A stretch of DNA of 42,487 bases from NCBI RefSeq assembly GCF_001949145.1, contig NW_019091404.1, forward strand, positions 1,614,061-1,656,547, written 5' to 3'. The notes beneath the pieces were generated by a model. It did no database searches and was not told the origin of the DNA. It was given only the letters and a program-made list of their open reading frames with translations. The stretch comes from Acanthaster planci. Its lineage: Eukaryota > Echinodermata > Asteroidea > Valvatida > Acanthasteridae. The translations under genes and the position numbers were made by a program. This document shows positions 23,601 to 32,292 of the stretch, one piece after another (position 1 is the stretch's first letter; each line of letters begins with the position of its first letter).

Positions 23601-25794
23601 CGCTCCAAGACCAGTCCCCCTACCAAGCCCTTCCAACGCCCCAAATGCAGGCAATGATAGTGATGGAGAAGCAGACGAACGCTACATGCCACCACCGACC
23701 CAGCGACAAATCAATGGAGCTTTGAATTTTGGTGCTCAAGGTGTCAGAAACCCAATGACTCGTGGCCACACCATAGACGTCATCATCCCCAACCAACATT
23801 CCACAAACCCTTTTCTTCAAGCTCAAACGCCCTTGAGACCTCCTTTACTGACTAGCCAATCGGTGGACTCAGGGAGGGGTACTGCCGATGGAATGGAGGA
23901 CCTTGTAAGGGCTTCACCTGAAGACATCCGTCGGATAATCCAACAAGAGTCAACCCTCAAGACACTTGCATCACAGAGTGATGAAGACAGTTACGATGAT
24001 GATGACGATGATGATGATTCTCGGGACTATGTTGTTTGTAGGTTTAACAATGATGATCTAAGCGATCTGCCAAGCAGACTCCCACCAGCTCCTCCAATCC
24101 CAGTGTCCCAATGCAAACCCTCAAAACCAAAGGAGCTCGTCCGCGAAACAGAATACGAGATCATGAACCCCCAGAGAGATTCAGTGTTCTTAAGTGAAGT
24201 GGAGCAGGTCAGTGTGGGTGTGCCAGTGCAGCAGAACATACCACTGGCGGAGCGGGAACTCCCGCCCCTGCCAGCTCTCAAAGATGACAACCGGAGCAGT
24301 TCCCTGACGCGCAGTCGCAGTGCCCATTCTTTCACTTGGTCCAGCAGGATCCCCAGCTCCCAGCAGTTGAGAGAACGCCGCGGCACACTTGCTTCCACCA
24401 GCCGATCAGAAACCCTCAAGGAGATCGACGAGAGACAAGGTACAAGGAGCCTGGATCGCTTGGAGAGGAAATCAAGAAGTTCTGATGATATTCCAGAGGA
24501 AGAGCCTGGACTCAAGGAGGTAGAGAGCTTGACAGATGTTCTGGCCCGCACTTACAGATCACCTCCAGGTAAGATTCTACGTATTTCAATTTTACTTCTT
24601 GCAAATTATACATGACCCCTAGCGCAGCATTTGTCTTTCATACATGTACATTCAGTAAAGAAATGGTGCACCTGTTTTGCCATTCTGGCCTTGTGTGTTC
24701 AAGCAACTGTTAAATTTTGACTAATTTCAAAATCAGACACTTGTTATTCACTTTCACAACAAAATTATGCCAGATATTTCTTGGTTTGAAACTTTATTAT
24801 CGGCTGCAGTTTCTGTGGGCTCCAGTAACTACATCTTCCCTCGCCCGCAAAACAACTTTCTGTCACAAAGAATCCAGGCACCGATGGTCCACCCCCCGAT
24901 CCCTAAAGATCCTCCGCCCCCGTCAGTCATCAACAACTACCACATCCCACGGCCTCTACCGGCATGCTCCTCAGAGGACTACATTGACATGACCAACACC
25001 AGGCGAAGGCAGAGTAATTTAGCAGGGTTCGGATCAGGAAAGGGGGTGGGGTCAGAGAAGACTGAAGGGGTGGATGCCAAGCCGCCTGATGGAGGACCTC
25101 AGAAGGCCTTGGACATCCAATCCGTCCGAAAAGAACTTCCTGATATGGTAAGAGCATTGTAGAGACACCACAATCACTAGATTTTTGCGATTTGACAGTG
25201 AATGTACCATTCTTTAAAGTTAACTGAGCAGGTTTTCAATATCGTTTCATTTTGTTCGTTAGTTTACTTGATATTGAATGAAAAGAGATACTTATGAATG
25301 TTTGGTTAAATTGCAAGTTTGCATGGTACCTAAATTTTGTACAATGAAGTAATCTTTGCTTCAAGCCAGTTGGAAACCATTCACTTTACTGTAGAGCACG
25401 CATCAAACATTTCAGTTCATCCTGAAGGCATATCTGGAAACTGTCTCTTTGTCATAGGTTTTGGGATGGCTGTATTTCTCAACCAGATCAATATTTCACT
25501 TGTTTAAAAATGTTAGTGAAATTATAATCCAGTGTCATATCACTGAATTTTAGATGATTTAATTCTCATTTTGATTCACAAATGTAGATCTCTCTAGAGG
25601 AGTGCACTCAAGTCCTGCGAGATAACCTCTGGAATGTTCCGCTGACCATCAAAATCCTAAAAATTCGCTACCTGACTCGGACCTTCCTGATGGATGATGG
25701 CACTTGCCGTCAGGCTCTGGAGGAAGCAAACTGGGATCTCGGAATAGCCTCGGCAATCATCGGCCAGTCTCCGGAGAGCAGCATCAGCTTATGA
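5486..25794 (+). CDS. TNK2: ACK/TNK2-family non-receptor tyrosine kinase, 3' thirteen exons (5' partial)
   Basis: Thirteen exons with GT/AG borders join without a stop into 1,744 residues: 5486-5641, 6528-6719, 7173-7279, 8678-8804, 9171-9320, 9860-9960, 10081-10242, 13589-13693, 14262-14763, 17336-19282, 23428-24568, 24810-25147, 25588-25794. Visible domains: tyrosine kinase (1-244) with VAVK lysine K6, alpha-C glutamate E25, HRDLATRN (101-108), DFG (125-127) and activation-loop Y138; SH3 (about 249-305); CRIB-like motif (339-352); Pro/Ser-rich tail with NPF at 922-924 and 1310-1312; UBA-like C-terminus (1677-1744). The order kinase-SH3-CRIB-UBA is diagnostic of ACK kinases, which in known animals are Cdc42 effectors acting at clathrin-coated membranes downstream of growth-factor receptors. 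It could equally descend from the single ancestor of TNK1 and TNK2. The human protein is about 1,040 residues, so the tail is greatly expanded. The N-terminus is missing. Confidence 0.93.
5815..5983. mobile_element. Near-complete palindrome (fold-back MITE-like element)
   Basis: Left arm 5815-5890 (GAATAC...GTTCACAA...TGCTTGAAAT...ACCCATT) is repeated in reverse complement at 5901-5983 around a loop of about 10 bases (5891-5900). Arm identity is about 75-80% by eye with one larger gap. Confidence 0.75.
6528..6719 (+). CDS. TNK2: TNK2-like exon b: hinge to catalytic loop
   Basis: Starts [11 protein letters not shown], with threonine at the gatekeeper position as in ACK kinases, and contains the catalytic loop [13 protein letters not shown]. 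Most ACKs have Ala where the Thr of LATRN sits. 64 codons; acceptor CCGACAG, donor GAT|GTGAGT, phase 0. GC-rich against an AT-rich intron background. Confidence 0.95.
6826..7056. mobile_element. Inverted-repeat element (MITE-like) with TTTGCTTAAGC arms
   Basis: Left arm from GCCAATTCATAGAG through TTTGCTTAAGCG to GGTTACCAGC (about 6826-6897) pairs with GGCTGGTAACC to CTCTACGAAATTGGC (about 6976-7056). It sits in the intron just before the DFG exon. The arm sequence resembles a dispersed repeat I associate with echinoderm genomes. Confidence 0.7.
7173..7279 (+). CDS. TNK2: TNK2-like exon c: DFG and activation loop
   Basis: Encodes [16 protein letters not shown] to KLPLAW. DFG binds Mg2+. The tyrosine in GENYRSEM is the probable autophosphorylation site by position. 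Acceptor TCTTTCAG, donor TTG|GTGAG; the Trp codon is split, leaving in phase 2. Confidence 0.95.
7842..7938. repeat. Homopolymer tracts G13 and C8A14
   Basis: Thirteen G at 7842-7854, then eight C (7917-7924) directly followed by fourteen A (7925-7938). Confidence 0.9.
8678..8804 (+). CDS. TNK2: TNK2-like exon d: kinase C-lobe
   Basis: Completes the split Trp and continues [11 protein letters not shown], then [17 protein letters not shown] and QPW, the strongly conserved tyrosine-kinase subdomain VIII-IX sequence. Acceptor CTCACAG, donor GAG|GTAGAG, leaving in phase 0. Confidence 0.95.
9171..9320 (+). CDS. TNK2: TNK2-like exon e: end of kinase domain
   Basis: Encodes [16 protein letters not shown], then [15 protein letters not shown], the usual C-terminal kinase motif (CW...RPSF). 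50 codons, phase 0; acceptor TTGAAATAG, donor AAG|GTAAGA. Confidence 0.94.
9860..9960 (+). CDS. TNK2: TNK2-like exon f: SH3 N-terminal half
   Basis: Encodes [16 protein letters not shown], then [21 protein letters not shown] corresponds to the SH3 ALYDY motif and the acidic run to the RT loop. Acceptor TTTCCTCAG, donor GCAAA|GTAAG, leaving in phase 2. Confidence 0.93.
10081..10242 (+). CDS. TNK2: TNK2-like exon g: SH3 C-terminal half and basic linker
   Basis: Encodes [18 protein letters not shown]; the Trp and the glycine before F are the SH3 ligand-groove positions. A basic stretch ([19 protein letters not shown]) follows and leads into the CRIB exon. Basic residues before CRIB motifs commonly assist binding of Rho-type GTPases and acidic lipids. 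Phase 2 in and out. Confidence 0.92.
10505..10573. mobile_element. 69-bp TTAA-ended mini-element, copy 1
   Basis: Begins TTAACCTAACC and ends GTTGGGATTAA, an imperfect terminal inverted repeat bounded by TTAA. Reverse-complement relative of 35546-35615, with about 62 of 70 positions identical by eye. Confidence 0.8.
10716..10804. repeat. 13-bp perfect inverted repeat
   Basis: TTTAGTCATCTGA (10716-10728) and TCAGATGACTAAA (10792-10804), 63 bases apart. Confidence 0.7.
12847..12907. mobile_element. Fragment related to the 20549-20810 element
   Basis: ATGTCAGAGGTAACAGGGAC, then AAAATGTCACACTCTGGACCCC resembles the arms of the element in the large intron, for example GTCAGATGTGACAGGGACAT. Confidence 0.55.
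13589..13693 (+). CDS. TNK2: TNK2-like exon h: CRIB-like (Cdc42/Rac-binding) motif
   Basis: After the split Ser it reads RLTTDA, then [14 protein letters not shown]. Against the CRIB consensus I-S-x-P-x2-F-x-H-x2-H-V-G this keeps I, P, both H, V and G but has Gly for Ser and Ala for Phe. Position after the SH3 matches ACK kinases. Acceptor TTTTGCAG, donor CTA|GTAAGC, phase 2. Confidence 0.88.
14262..14763 (+). CDS. TNK2: TNK2-like exon i: Ser/Pro-rich linker
   Basis: 167 codons of low-complexity Ser/Pro sequence, for example [13 protein letters not shown] and [13 protein letters not shown], then an acidic/alanine part with a short internal duplication ([12 protein letters not shown], about 14680-14711). 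Acceptor CATTTTGCAG, donor TCT|GTGAGT, leaving in phase 0. No folded domain seen. Confidence 0.88.
14764..17335 (+). other. Intron with possible cassette or micro-exon and a retroelement tail
   Basis: 2.6 kb. Holds a polypyrimidine-rich stretch with strong splice sites around 15193-15378 (see findings) and a retroelement-like 3' tail on the minus strand (16605-16700). A GC-richer stretch at 16780-16960 has an open frame but no clear coding signal. Confidence 0.6.
16605..16700 (-). mobile_element. Probable retroelement 3' tail, minus strand
   Basis: Read on the minus strand: CTTGTAAACGCCTTAGAGCC, then GTGCTTTGTAAGTACATG and a (TAA)n end (plus-strand ATTATTATTATTA at 16613-16629). This is the common layout of SINE/LINE 3' tails. 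Confidence 0.5.
17336..19282 (+). CDS. TNK2: TNK2-like exon j: 649-codon tail exon with proline-rich and NPF motifs
   Basis: Begins [17 protein letters not shown] and stays open for 1,947 bases. Features: tyrosine sites NDYIDIS and NEYEELS; basic-serine motifs GRSKSM and GRSRSL; NPF at 18497-18505 (STNPFL), a typical EH-domain ligand; a proline-rich block ([10 protein letters not shown], then [13 protein letters not shown]), a likely SH3/WW ligand; and [10 protein letters not shown] at the end. Acceptor TTTTTCAG, donor CAG|GTGAGA, phase 0 on both sides. Much of the extra length relative to human ACK1 is here. If the donor is skipped, translation ends 12 codons later at 19316-19318. Confidence 0.93.
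20549..20810. mobile_element. 262-bp inverted-repeat element
   Basis: ATATGGGTAATTCCA (20549-20563) and its exact complement TGGAATTACCCATAT (20796-20810) are the ends of arms that stay recognisably complementary for about 60 bases. Confidence 0.8.
20956..21166. repeat. 211-bp inverted repeat with 41-base arms
   Basis: Arm 20956-20996 (TATTCACTCTTTG...TAGGCATGCAGAGCC) and arm 21126-21166 (GGCTCTGCGTGCCTA...CAAAGAGGGAGTA) are complementary at about 34 of 41 positions; most mismatches are transitions. Confidence 0.8.
22231..22253. repeat. ATAC microsatellite
   Basis: Five to six tandem ATAC units running into ATGTA. Confidence 0.9.
23428..24568 (+). CDS. TNK2: TNK2-like exon k: tail with poly-Asp tract and second NPF motif
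   Basis: Begins [18 protein letters not shown]. Has a second NPF in near-identical context (STNPFL, 23806-23814), eight consecutive Asp codons (23995-24018), prolines in [14 protein letters not shown] and basic-serine sites ([15 protein letters not shown]). 380 codons plus one base; acceptor CTACCAG, donor CAG|GTAAGA, leaving in phase 1. Confidence 0.93.
24810..25147 (+). CDS. TNK2: TNK2-like exon l: tail preceding the UBA
   Basis: Completes the split Val, then [16 protein letters not shown], proline-rich [11 protein letters not shown], a tyrosine site SEDYIDMTN, and [11 protein letters not shown], which joins directly to the terminal UBA exon. Acceptor GGCTGCAG, donor ATG|GTAAGA, leaving in phase 0. 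Confidence 0.92.
25588..25794 (+). CDS. TNK2: TNK2-like exon m: C-terminal UBA-like region and stop
   Basis: Encodes [17 protein letters not shown], then [16 protein letters not shown], then [19 protein letters not shown], and ends TGA at 25792-25794. Two successive helical segments with the x-C-x-x-x-L...W pattern resemble the ubiquitin-binding C-terminus of human ACK1. In the known family this region binds ubiquitin and influences turnover. Acceptor AATGTAG, phase 0. Confidence 0.92.
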   Translation: MSLEECTQVLRDNLWNVPLTIKILKIRYLTRTFLMDDGTCRQALEEANWDLGIASAIIGQSPESSISL

Positions 25795-28700
25795 TTTGGC
25801 TCTTCCAAACATTGTTTCCAAATCTTGGCTGTGTTACAATCATTGGTCTGCCGATTTGAGACCCACAGGCTCAGCAGGCTCAGTGCAGCATCATTTGCTG
25901 CAACAGAAGTATTAGACTGTGTCATCTGAGATCAAAGTTTTGGAGTATTTTCAAAGTGATGCTTGAGACTGATTTCTGAACTCAAGATGAAGCAGTAGAC
26001 AGAGACAAAGCGAGGTTTGGAATGTTTGAAGGAATCGGTATGTTTCACTTTTTTGCACATAGAATTTTGTGCACATGATTAATGATGGCTTCCACTTTCA
26101 CATCGTTCATTTGGTGCTTCAGTAATTGATAAACAGGGATTAGAATGTACACTTAATGTTAACTTTTAAGTTCTGAAGATGTCTCTTTGAAGCAAGTAGG
26201 TAATCGAACACTCAACATTGTGAATTGGTGATACTGAGTTCATCATTATACACATCAAATGCGAGCTGTTATTTGAGGACATCTTAGTTTTTGCCCTTGA
26301 ATTTCATTTTCATTCTGATATTTTGGTACTACTTGAGGAGGCCCTGAGAAATATCAAGTGTTGAGTGGGGTGGAGTGTGAGTCGTTTTGTACTCTGCTGA
26401 ACTCATGCTCATTTTGTTTAACTTGTTGAAAGTCAACAAGTGGCACTTAGCTGTTTTTCCAAGTAGCAAAGATTTGGATAATCCTGTTCCATTTCAGGAA
26501 AACATCGTGGTTGGTGTTGGGGGTAGCTTGTGAACATGTACATCTATAAATGTTTTGACATCTGATTGTGGTGGCAATAACTTAGAGTAAATCTTGCAGA
26601 TGTGTAGAGTTCTACGAGGACCAAAATGAAGAAAGTGGGTGAGCAGTAATTGGAACAATCACAGTTCAGATGGCGATTAACACGAAATCAAGAATTTTCA
26701 ATTAATACTCTTGTCATACCTCATTTAGTCTGTTATATGATGAGACGAGGCTGGTAAATGTGATTTATGATTGTAAAATGAAAGACTTGATTTCATTTCT
26801 GACATCTTCCATATTTTCTTTACAGACAAATCTTAAAAAGGTGAGGTGTGTTAGTTATTATATACATGTAGGCTGGTACCAGTTGTAAAAATTGTTGCTG
26901 TAACATAGTGTGCCTTCAGGGTACATTACAAAGATGGCTGCAACCTAAAGCAACTTTGAAAAGCTTTTACTGTGTAAATCAACATAAGCTATTTTGGCCA
27001 TCTCACAAAGTTCCAATATTATACAGTTCGGTAGTTTAACAAAATCTGGTACTGATGGCTATAATTAAATTTTTTCTTTCTTTGTACTATGCAAAGCAGT
27101 CTTGCCAGGTTGAATTTGCAGCTTTTGAAGCAAAAATCAATGTTAAGTTTCATCTGTGGCAACTTGCCAATTTTTTATTTGCATTTCCTCTCAAAACTTG
27201 AACACTAGCTGTATCACTAGTTTCCAGACTGCATCTTATGTATTGGAAAATGTGTTTGCATGTATGTGCCTATCCGAATGAAGTGCACACATCGATATTA
27301 ATCCAAAGAAAGTCCCATTTCTGGTTTCTGACGAACTTTTGGTACTTTATACCTGTACAGTTGGATGGCCCAGTATGCTAATTGATCTGCGTATCTGCTT
27401 TGAATATTTAATAGGCATATGTATTCATTTTTAAAGTAACTACACATGTACATGCTTTGAATTATTATGTGTGTTTGGCAGGTGTTTAAAGATGACAAAA
27501 TGCTGGAGTGCAAGAAAGTGAGAAATTTTAAGTTCATCTTGTGACATAACTTATTGAATGTGCTTTTGATTAGAGGACATCCTTATCATGTGGTTCTGCT
27601 TTAACCTTTACGCAACAGTTGATTCTGGCTTCAACATTTTCTCCATTTGGCCAATACACGATCTGGCCAGTAATGTACATGTGCAGGATTTGTGAGACCC
27701 ATGCTTAACTTTGTAACATTTGGAAATTGACAAACAGGTCACTCTTCCGGTTACCCAGTCTCAGTTAAGGGAACTTGATTCAAGTCCAACAGTGTTAAGA
27801 ATAGTAATTAATTTACAAATGTAAGCTCTCCTTGCAGGAAGGACATTGTCTCATATACCAGAAAGAGTTGTTTTAATTGATAACGACTGTATATAGTTAT
27901 TCACTGGTCACGTATGTAGCAATATAACGGGAAAAAGTTTAAAGTCAGACTTGAACCTAGACAAACTATTTCATGAGAGGAAGCATGAATTCTCTTATTG
28001 CATTTCCAAAATCAAGTGTCCAGACTATGTTAATATGCTATCAAATTGGTAAGTGCTGTTTTTAATGTGTAATTTTTTTTATTTATCAGGTTATCAATTT
28101 GTGTACTTTCTTTCAGTGAGCATGACGCTATCTGCTTTAACACGTGGTGAACAGGGTTAACTAGGATTAAACAGCTAGGCTATAATCTGGGTTAACGGTT
28201 TAACTAACATGTACTTGGTAGTCTTCGGTAAAAACTAATTCTAACATGCATGTCTTGCAAGGGAAAGTATGGCTACTTGCCTTAATGGTCGTAACAACTG
28301 CATTCCTTGTAACAGCAGAATGGTCAACATTTGGTAAGAATTGTCACATTTATACTTACGTTAAAAAATGTATAAATTGAAACGTGTAATTTAGCATTAC
28401 CAGAGCAGTTGTACAGGGTGTGTGAAACAGTACCAATTTAAACAATGTTTCTTGTTGAAAGGATAAAAACAACAATTTGATTGTATTACATAAGGCAGAG
28501 AATTGGTTGAAACCATTCGATGGATTTGGCCAGTAAATCCAGGGCAATTTTGCGGGTGCCATGAAGTCAGAGACGGTAAACAATAATTATCCAATTTCCA
28601 TTTTTTAAAAACTGCGTTTTGTACTCTCTTGCTTTCATATTAATTTGTCTTTGGATCTGTAAAATGTGCTTAAATTTGTCTTGTACTTTGGCCCAATCTG

Positions 28701-28956
28701 TTCCTTTGAAACAGAATTTTCTTCATGGTATTGTGTTGTTTTTCGTTCTTAAATCACGGGGACTTTGATGAATTGAGATGTAGTCTTACGTTTTTGATAC
28801 TGACAAAACCAAGTTGGGGAAAGAGCTGGTCTATTCAAATCAGTAGGGCATTTTCCGTGGTTTAGTCTTAAGCTCGTGACTTTTTCACCCTAGGAAGGCA
28901 CCCTGTCTTTGTATTAAATCAAAGAGTGTCAACAATGTAGCCTTTGTCCATGCCTA

Positions 28957-29089
28957 GGCCGTGTCTTAATCAACCTGCTGCGGCTAGTAGTATCACACGC
29001 GTCTATGGGAAGTGGTGTAGCCATTAGACAGTGGCTTCTATAGGCGCATGTGTTATTTCCAGCCGCAGCCGTAACATTCAGACATTGCC
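28957..29089. mobile_element. MITE-like inverted repeat with AGGCYGTGTC-type ends, copy A
   Basis: Left arm about 28957-29011 (GGCCGTGTCTTAAT, GCTGCGGCTAG, CACGCGTCTAT) pairs with 29035-29089 (ATAGGCGCATGTG, AGCCGCAGCC, ATTCAGACATTGCC) around a 23-base loop. Confidence 0.7.
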
Positions 29090-29511
29090 CCCACAAGCTC
29101 AGTGTATTTATGATACGGCATCGCAAAGTGTGTGCATGTTGTAAAAGTGTCAACAGATACAGTACGATGTATTATGCAAACTATGTTACAATGTGAAATG
29201 CTTTGTTTTCTAATCTTTCTGTAACATACTGTACATGCGTAATCTTAACTAATTTTCATATTAAACATTGACCCGAAAACGCACTTGACATTTGTCTGGT
29301 TTAATATGTTGAAAGATGCCTTCATATTCAGAAATTAATTTCTGGGTACTAGTTTTTGGGGAGGGGGTAACCAGGGAAAAGTCGATGGGGAGAGATTGAT
29401 TGTATCCGTTGCAAGATGAGTCAGTTTTTTTTATTATGAGCCGAAACTCCACTTGTTGGAATTTATCACGAAAAACTAAATGAGTGGCATAGGAGACAAG
29501 TGCTGTCTTGG

Positions 29512-29530
29512 GGAGGCATGTTATGCCTCC
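29512..29530. repeat. 8-bp perfect hairpin
   Basis: GGAGGCAT-GTT-ATGCCTCC. Confidence 0.7.
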
Positions 29531-30184
29531 TTGAGTAATTTCACATCCCACGCCAAGATGTTACGAAAAATTGCACATCTTCCGCGACTGCTGACCGACT
29601 CCCCTTTTCACTTGTCACCCCACCCTCCAAATCACTCTTCAATTTTCATCAAGTAAGAAAATATCCTAAAATACCTCTACCAAGCGACCACTTGACAGTT
29701 TTTTTACCGAGTAAGAAAATCATTGAGCTCAAATTTATGCAGTGAATCTCATCGACTACAGTATTAAAAATTTGATACTTTTGCGGATCACTGGCCCTCT
29801 AGTCGTATTAATTATCCAGAGGCAAAAATAGCCCAGTAAAGTCTACCGCTGTAAATGGACAAGACAAACAGACCGGATCCCACGCTGTTAGAAAAGCTTC
29901 TTGATTCCATGTCTTTATCACGTCTCACTTGCATTGTTTGTAATTCAAGATCAAAGGACCTTAAAATAGACACACAAACACCTTAAAGGCTGGCAGCTGG
30001 GCTGCTTGTGAAAATGAGGTCAAACAACCTATGCGGTCGGCAATAATTAAACCATGGACCCATTCTACAACCAGAACAATGATTAGACAAAGGGAACTGT
30101 GTTATTTATTAGGTGACTGTCGGTTGAAGGGGAAGCGTCATATGCGTGAATACTTCATGAAAATGTGTTTGTAGCGTGCGATAA

Positions 30185-30192
30185 TATAAATA
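30185..30192 (+). promoter_or_regulatory. TATA-like box for the 520-codon gene
   Basis: TATAAATA followed by AAAG. It would place transcription start near 30215-30220 and give an unspliced leader of about 515 bases. Inferred only from sequence and position. Confidence 0.4.
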
Positions 30193-30729
30193 AAAGCTAC
30201 AGGAGCCAAGTCCGCGACACTGATGGGTGACACCAATTCACGCCTGACGCAGACGAAACACCGCGCTGGAAGTGTCACAATTTTTATTGCTCTCTGAAGG
30301 TGTGGTGTACTTCGACCACTGTTCTGACTGATGTTCTGGTTGAGACTGAAAAGAATTTTTAATGTCACTGGAGGAGAACGTTGAGGTAGGGGATGCGACA
30401 AGTTAAGCTACAAGCGCGCGAAACTATAGGGCCAACCCCAAGAACGTATTTGAAAGTTGACTTTGTCGGAGATGCTTTTGAACAGCGGAGGAGGTTCGGA
30501 CATCGTACCTATATAGCTGAATGTGCGGAATGTTTATAGTCTGAAAAAGACAAGCAAATGTTTGGAATACCTCTTTACTGGGAAAAACAGAAGTAATCCC
30601 TTTTCATTCTCACAGTAAGTTCAAGAGCAAACAAACTCTGCGGCCGAGCGAGAGGACTTTGATTTCTCAGAAAGTGTTCACACCTTTAGGGAGGCTACCT
30701 CGAAGCAAGAAACATTTGGATTAACTGGA

Positions 30730-32292
30730 ATGTTTACATGGAATGCTAATCAGGAATTTGTCGGGACTGGAAATAATCCCCGAGCGCTGAAGACTTACCG
30801 TTCTGCTTGTCGTCCATGCACCAACAGTTTGATACCAGCAGATACAAGAGCAGAACTTTCCAAGATGGACGCCAAAAAGCACAGCATGAGTACTAGTCTC
30901 TGCAGCCACCGCGGAGGTCTGACGGCCAGGCAGCTCGACCGGCGCTCCGAACAGGCCCGGAACTTGAACAGCGGCGAGCAGAAGCTTCTGGAGACCACGC
31001 TTGGAAGACTTGAGTCCAAGGAGAAGAAGTCCGTCAAACTGTTGCGCCGAACCACCGAGGACTTGAAGAAGACTCTCCACGAGCTGAACATGGCCGGCAA
31101 TTCCGTCAAGGTGTGGATGGAGTTGGAGGCACGAAATGCCGCCAACGGCGGTTGCCACCGTAGCCCTTTCGCCAATGTGGAGGAAAATGGCGGGAAAGCA
31201 GACTTGTCCGAGTACAGCCGCTATCGTCTGCCCAGGATCAGCTCGGCCGTCCCGGATCGCAGGCGCAGTAACGATGCCCTCGCAGCCAAGGGCGCGGGGC
31301 CGAGAAGGTACAGCGAGAACGACTTGGCCTTGGCCAGCCAGCTTTTGCAGTTGAAACTCAAAAAAGGCGATACGTCGACGGCAGATAAACTGTTTCCTGA
31401 GACCGACCCCGGGTCGGTCGACAAAACCTGCAGTTTCGGCGGCCCGTCAACGCCGCCGGGTTCCGGTTCTCCCAAACTTCCGAGCAGCAAACTCCTTGGG
31501 AGGCACGCCTGGATCAACAGTGTCTATATGACCGATTCTCCCCGAGATTCCCCACACAGCTCCCCACGAGATTCCCCCCGCAACTCGCCAAAGCTTTTCC
31601 ACCGATCTACGGAGATTCTGCACCGGTCTGTATCCAACGAGAGTCTGGGACTGAATTCACAGTCTAGTGCCAGTCTGAGCGAAATATCTATCGATGTGAA
31701 CGTGATGCCGGTTTCACCGGATGAACAGCGCAAGCCCTCCTCTTCGCCCCGATCCCCTAAACCTACATTGTCATCCTTGAAGCCTCAAGGAGTAGATGAG
31801 ACAAACGCCCGTATCGCGGACAGGCCAGACACACCTGCTTACATGCCACGCCCACCGCCCTCCTCTCGCATCCAGGTCCCAAACATCAAAATTTCTCAGA
31901 GTGGACGCATGCAGCCAGTCTTTGAGCTAGCAGATGTCGATCCTCTAGTTCCTACACATGTATCTCCCTTCAACGCCCCTCCCCCATCTTGGCCGTCGGC
32001 AAGCGCGCCGGCCTCCGAGTGGCGTGTGGAGAAGCCGCTACGGGAAGCGCGCCGCAAGGTGCTCCTCAACCTCCCAGCTACCTTCGCCGCCTTGTCCCGC
32101 CGACGTCACTCCAGCCCGGAGAGCCAGGACGAAGCCGTCAAAATCTGCCGGGAGAGATTCTCCGAGATAATGGAAAAACGGAGGGCGAGTGAGCAGTCCG
32201 ATTTGCAGGCCAAGGTAAAGGAGTTTTTGGAAAAAACCATGTCATCGTCGTCGTCTTCAAATTCGTCCTCTGAACCAGCCATCGACGGCTGA
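30730..32292 (+). CDS. Uncharacterised 520-residue Ser/Pro-rich protein, apparently intronless
   Basis: One uninterrupted frame with GC-rich codon use unlike its AT-rich flanks, so very likely real. Not recognised as a known family. Residues about 65-120 (ARQLDRRSEQ to TLHELNM) are charged and heptad-like, a probable coiled coil. The middle holds many SP and basic-serine sites: RRRSNDA, RRYSEND, RSVSNES, and a tandem SPRDSP/SSPRDSPRNSP cluster (about 31534-31590). The C-terminal part (EKPLREARRKVLLN, then EAVKICRERFSEIMEKRR) looks helical and basic and ends in a serine run. No signal peptide or membrane segment. The chosen ATG is the first after an in-frame TAA at 30616-30618; a further Met at residue 46 (MDAKKHS) could also start. 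The CACAG at 30611-30615 could be an acceptor, extending the frame upstream. Confidence 0.82.
   Translation: MFTWNANQEFVGTGNNPRALKTYRSACRPCTNSLIPADTRAELSKMDAKKHSMSTSLCSHRGGLTARQLDRRSEQARNLNSGEQKLLETTLGRLESKEKKSVKLLRRTTEDLKKTLHELNMAGNSVKVWMELEARNAANGGCHRSPFANVEENGGKADLSEYSRYRLPRISSAVPDRRRSNDALAAKGAGPRRYSENDLALASQLLQLKLKKGDTSTADKLFPETDPGSVDKTCSFGGPSTPPGSGSPKLPSSKLLGRHAWINSVYMTDSPRDSPHSSPRDSPRNSPKLFHRSTEILHRSVSNESLGLNSQSSASLSEISIDVNVMPVSPDEQRKPSSSPRSPKPTLSSLKPQGVDETNARIADRPDTPAYMPRPPPSSRIQVPNIKISQSGRMQPVFELADVDPLVPTHVSPFNAPPPSWPSASAPASEWRVEKPLREARRKVLLNLPATFAALSRRRHSSPESQDEAVKICRERFSEIMEKRRASEQSDLQAKVKEFLEKTMSSSSSSNSSSEPAIDG

Larger units (their letters stand above)
25795..30184 (+). other. 3' UTR of the TNK2-like gene and intergenic region
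   Basis: No gene supported. I found no canonical AATAAA in about 3.4 kb after the stop; ATTAAA variants occur at 27064-27069 and 29258-29263, so the transcript end is unresolved. A Pumilio-type TGTATATA lies at 27888-27895. An MITE-like inverted repeat is at 28957-29089 and a short 8-bp hairpin at 29512-29530. Confidence 0.55.
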
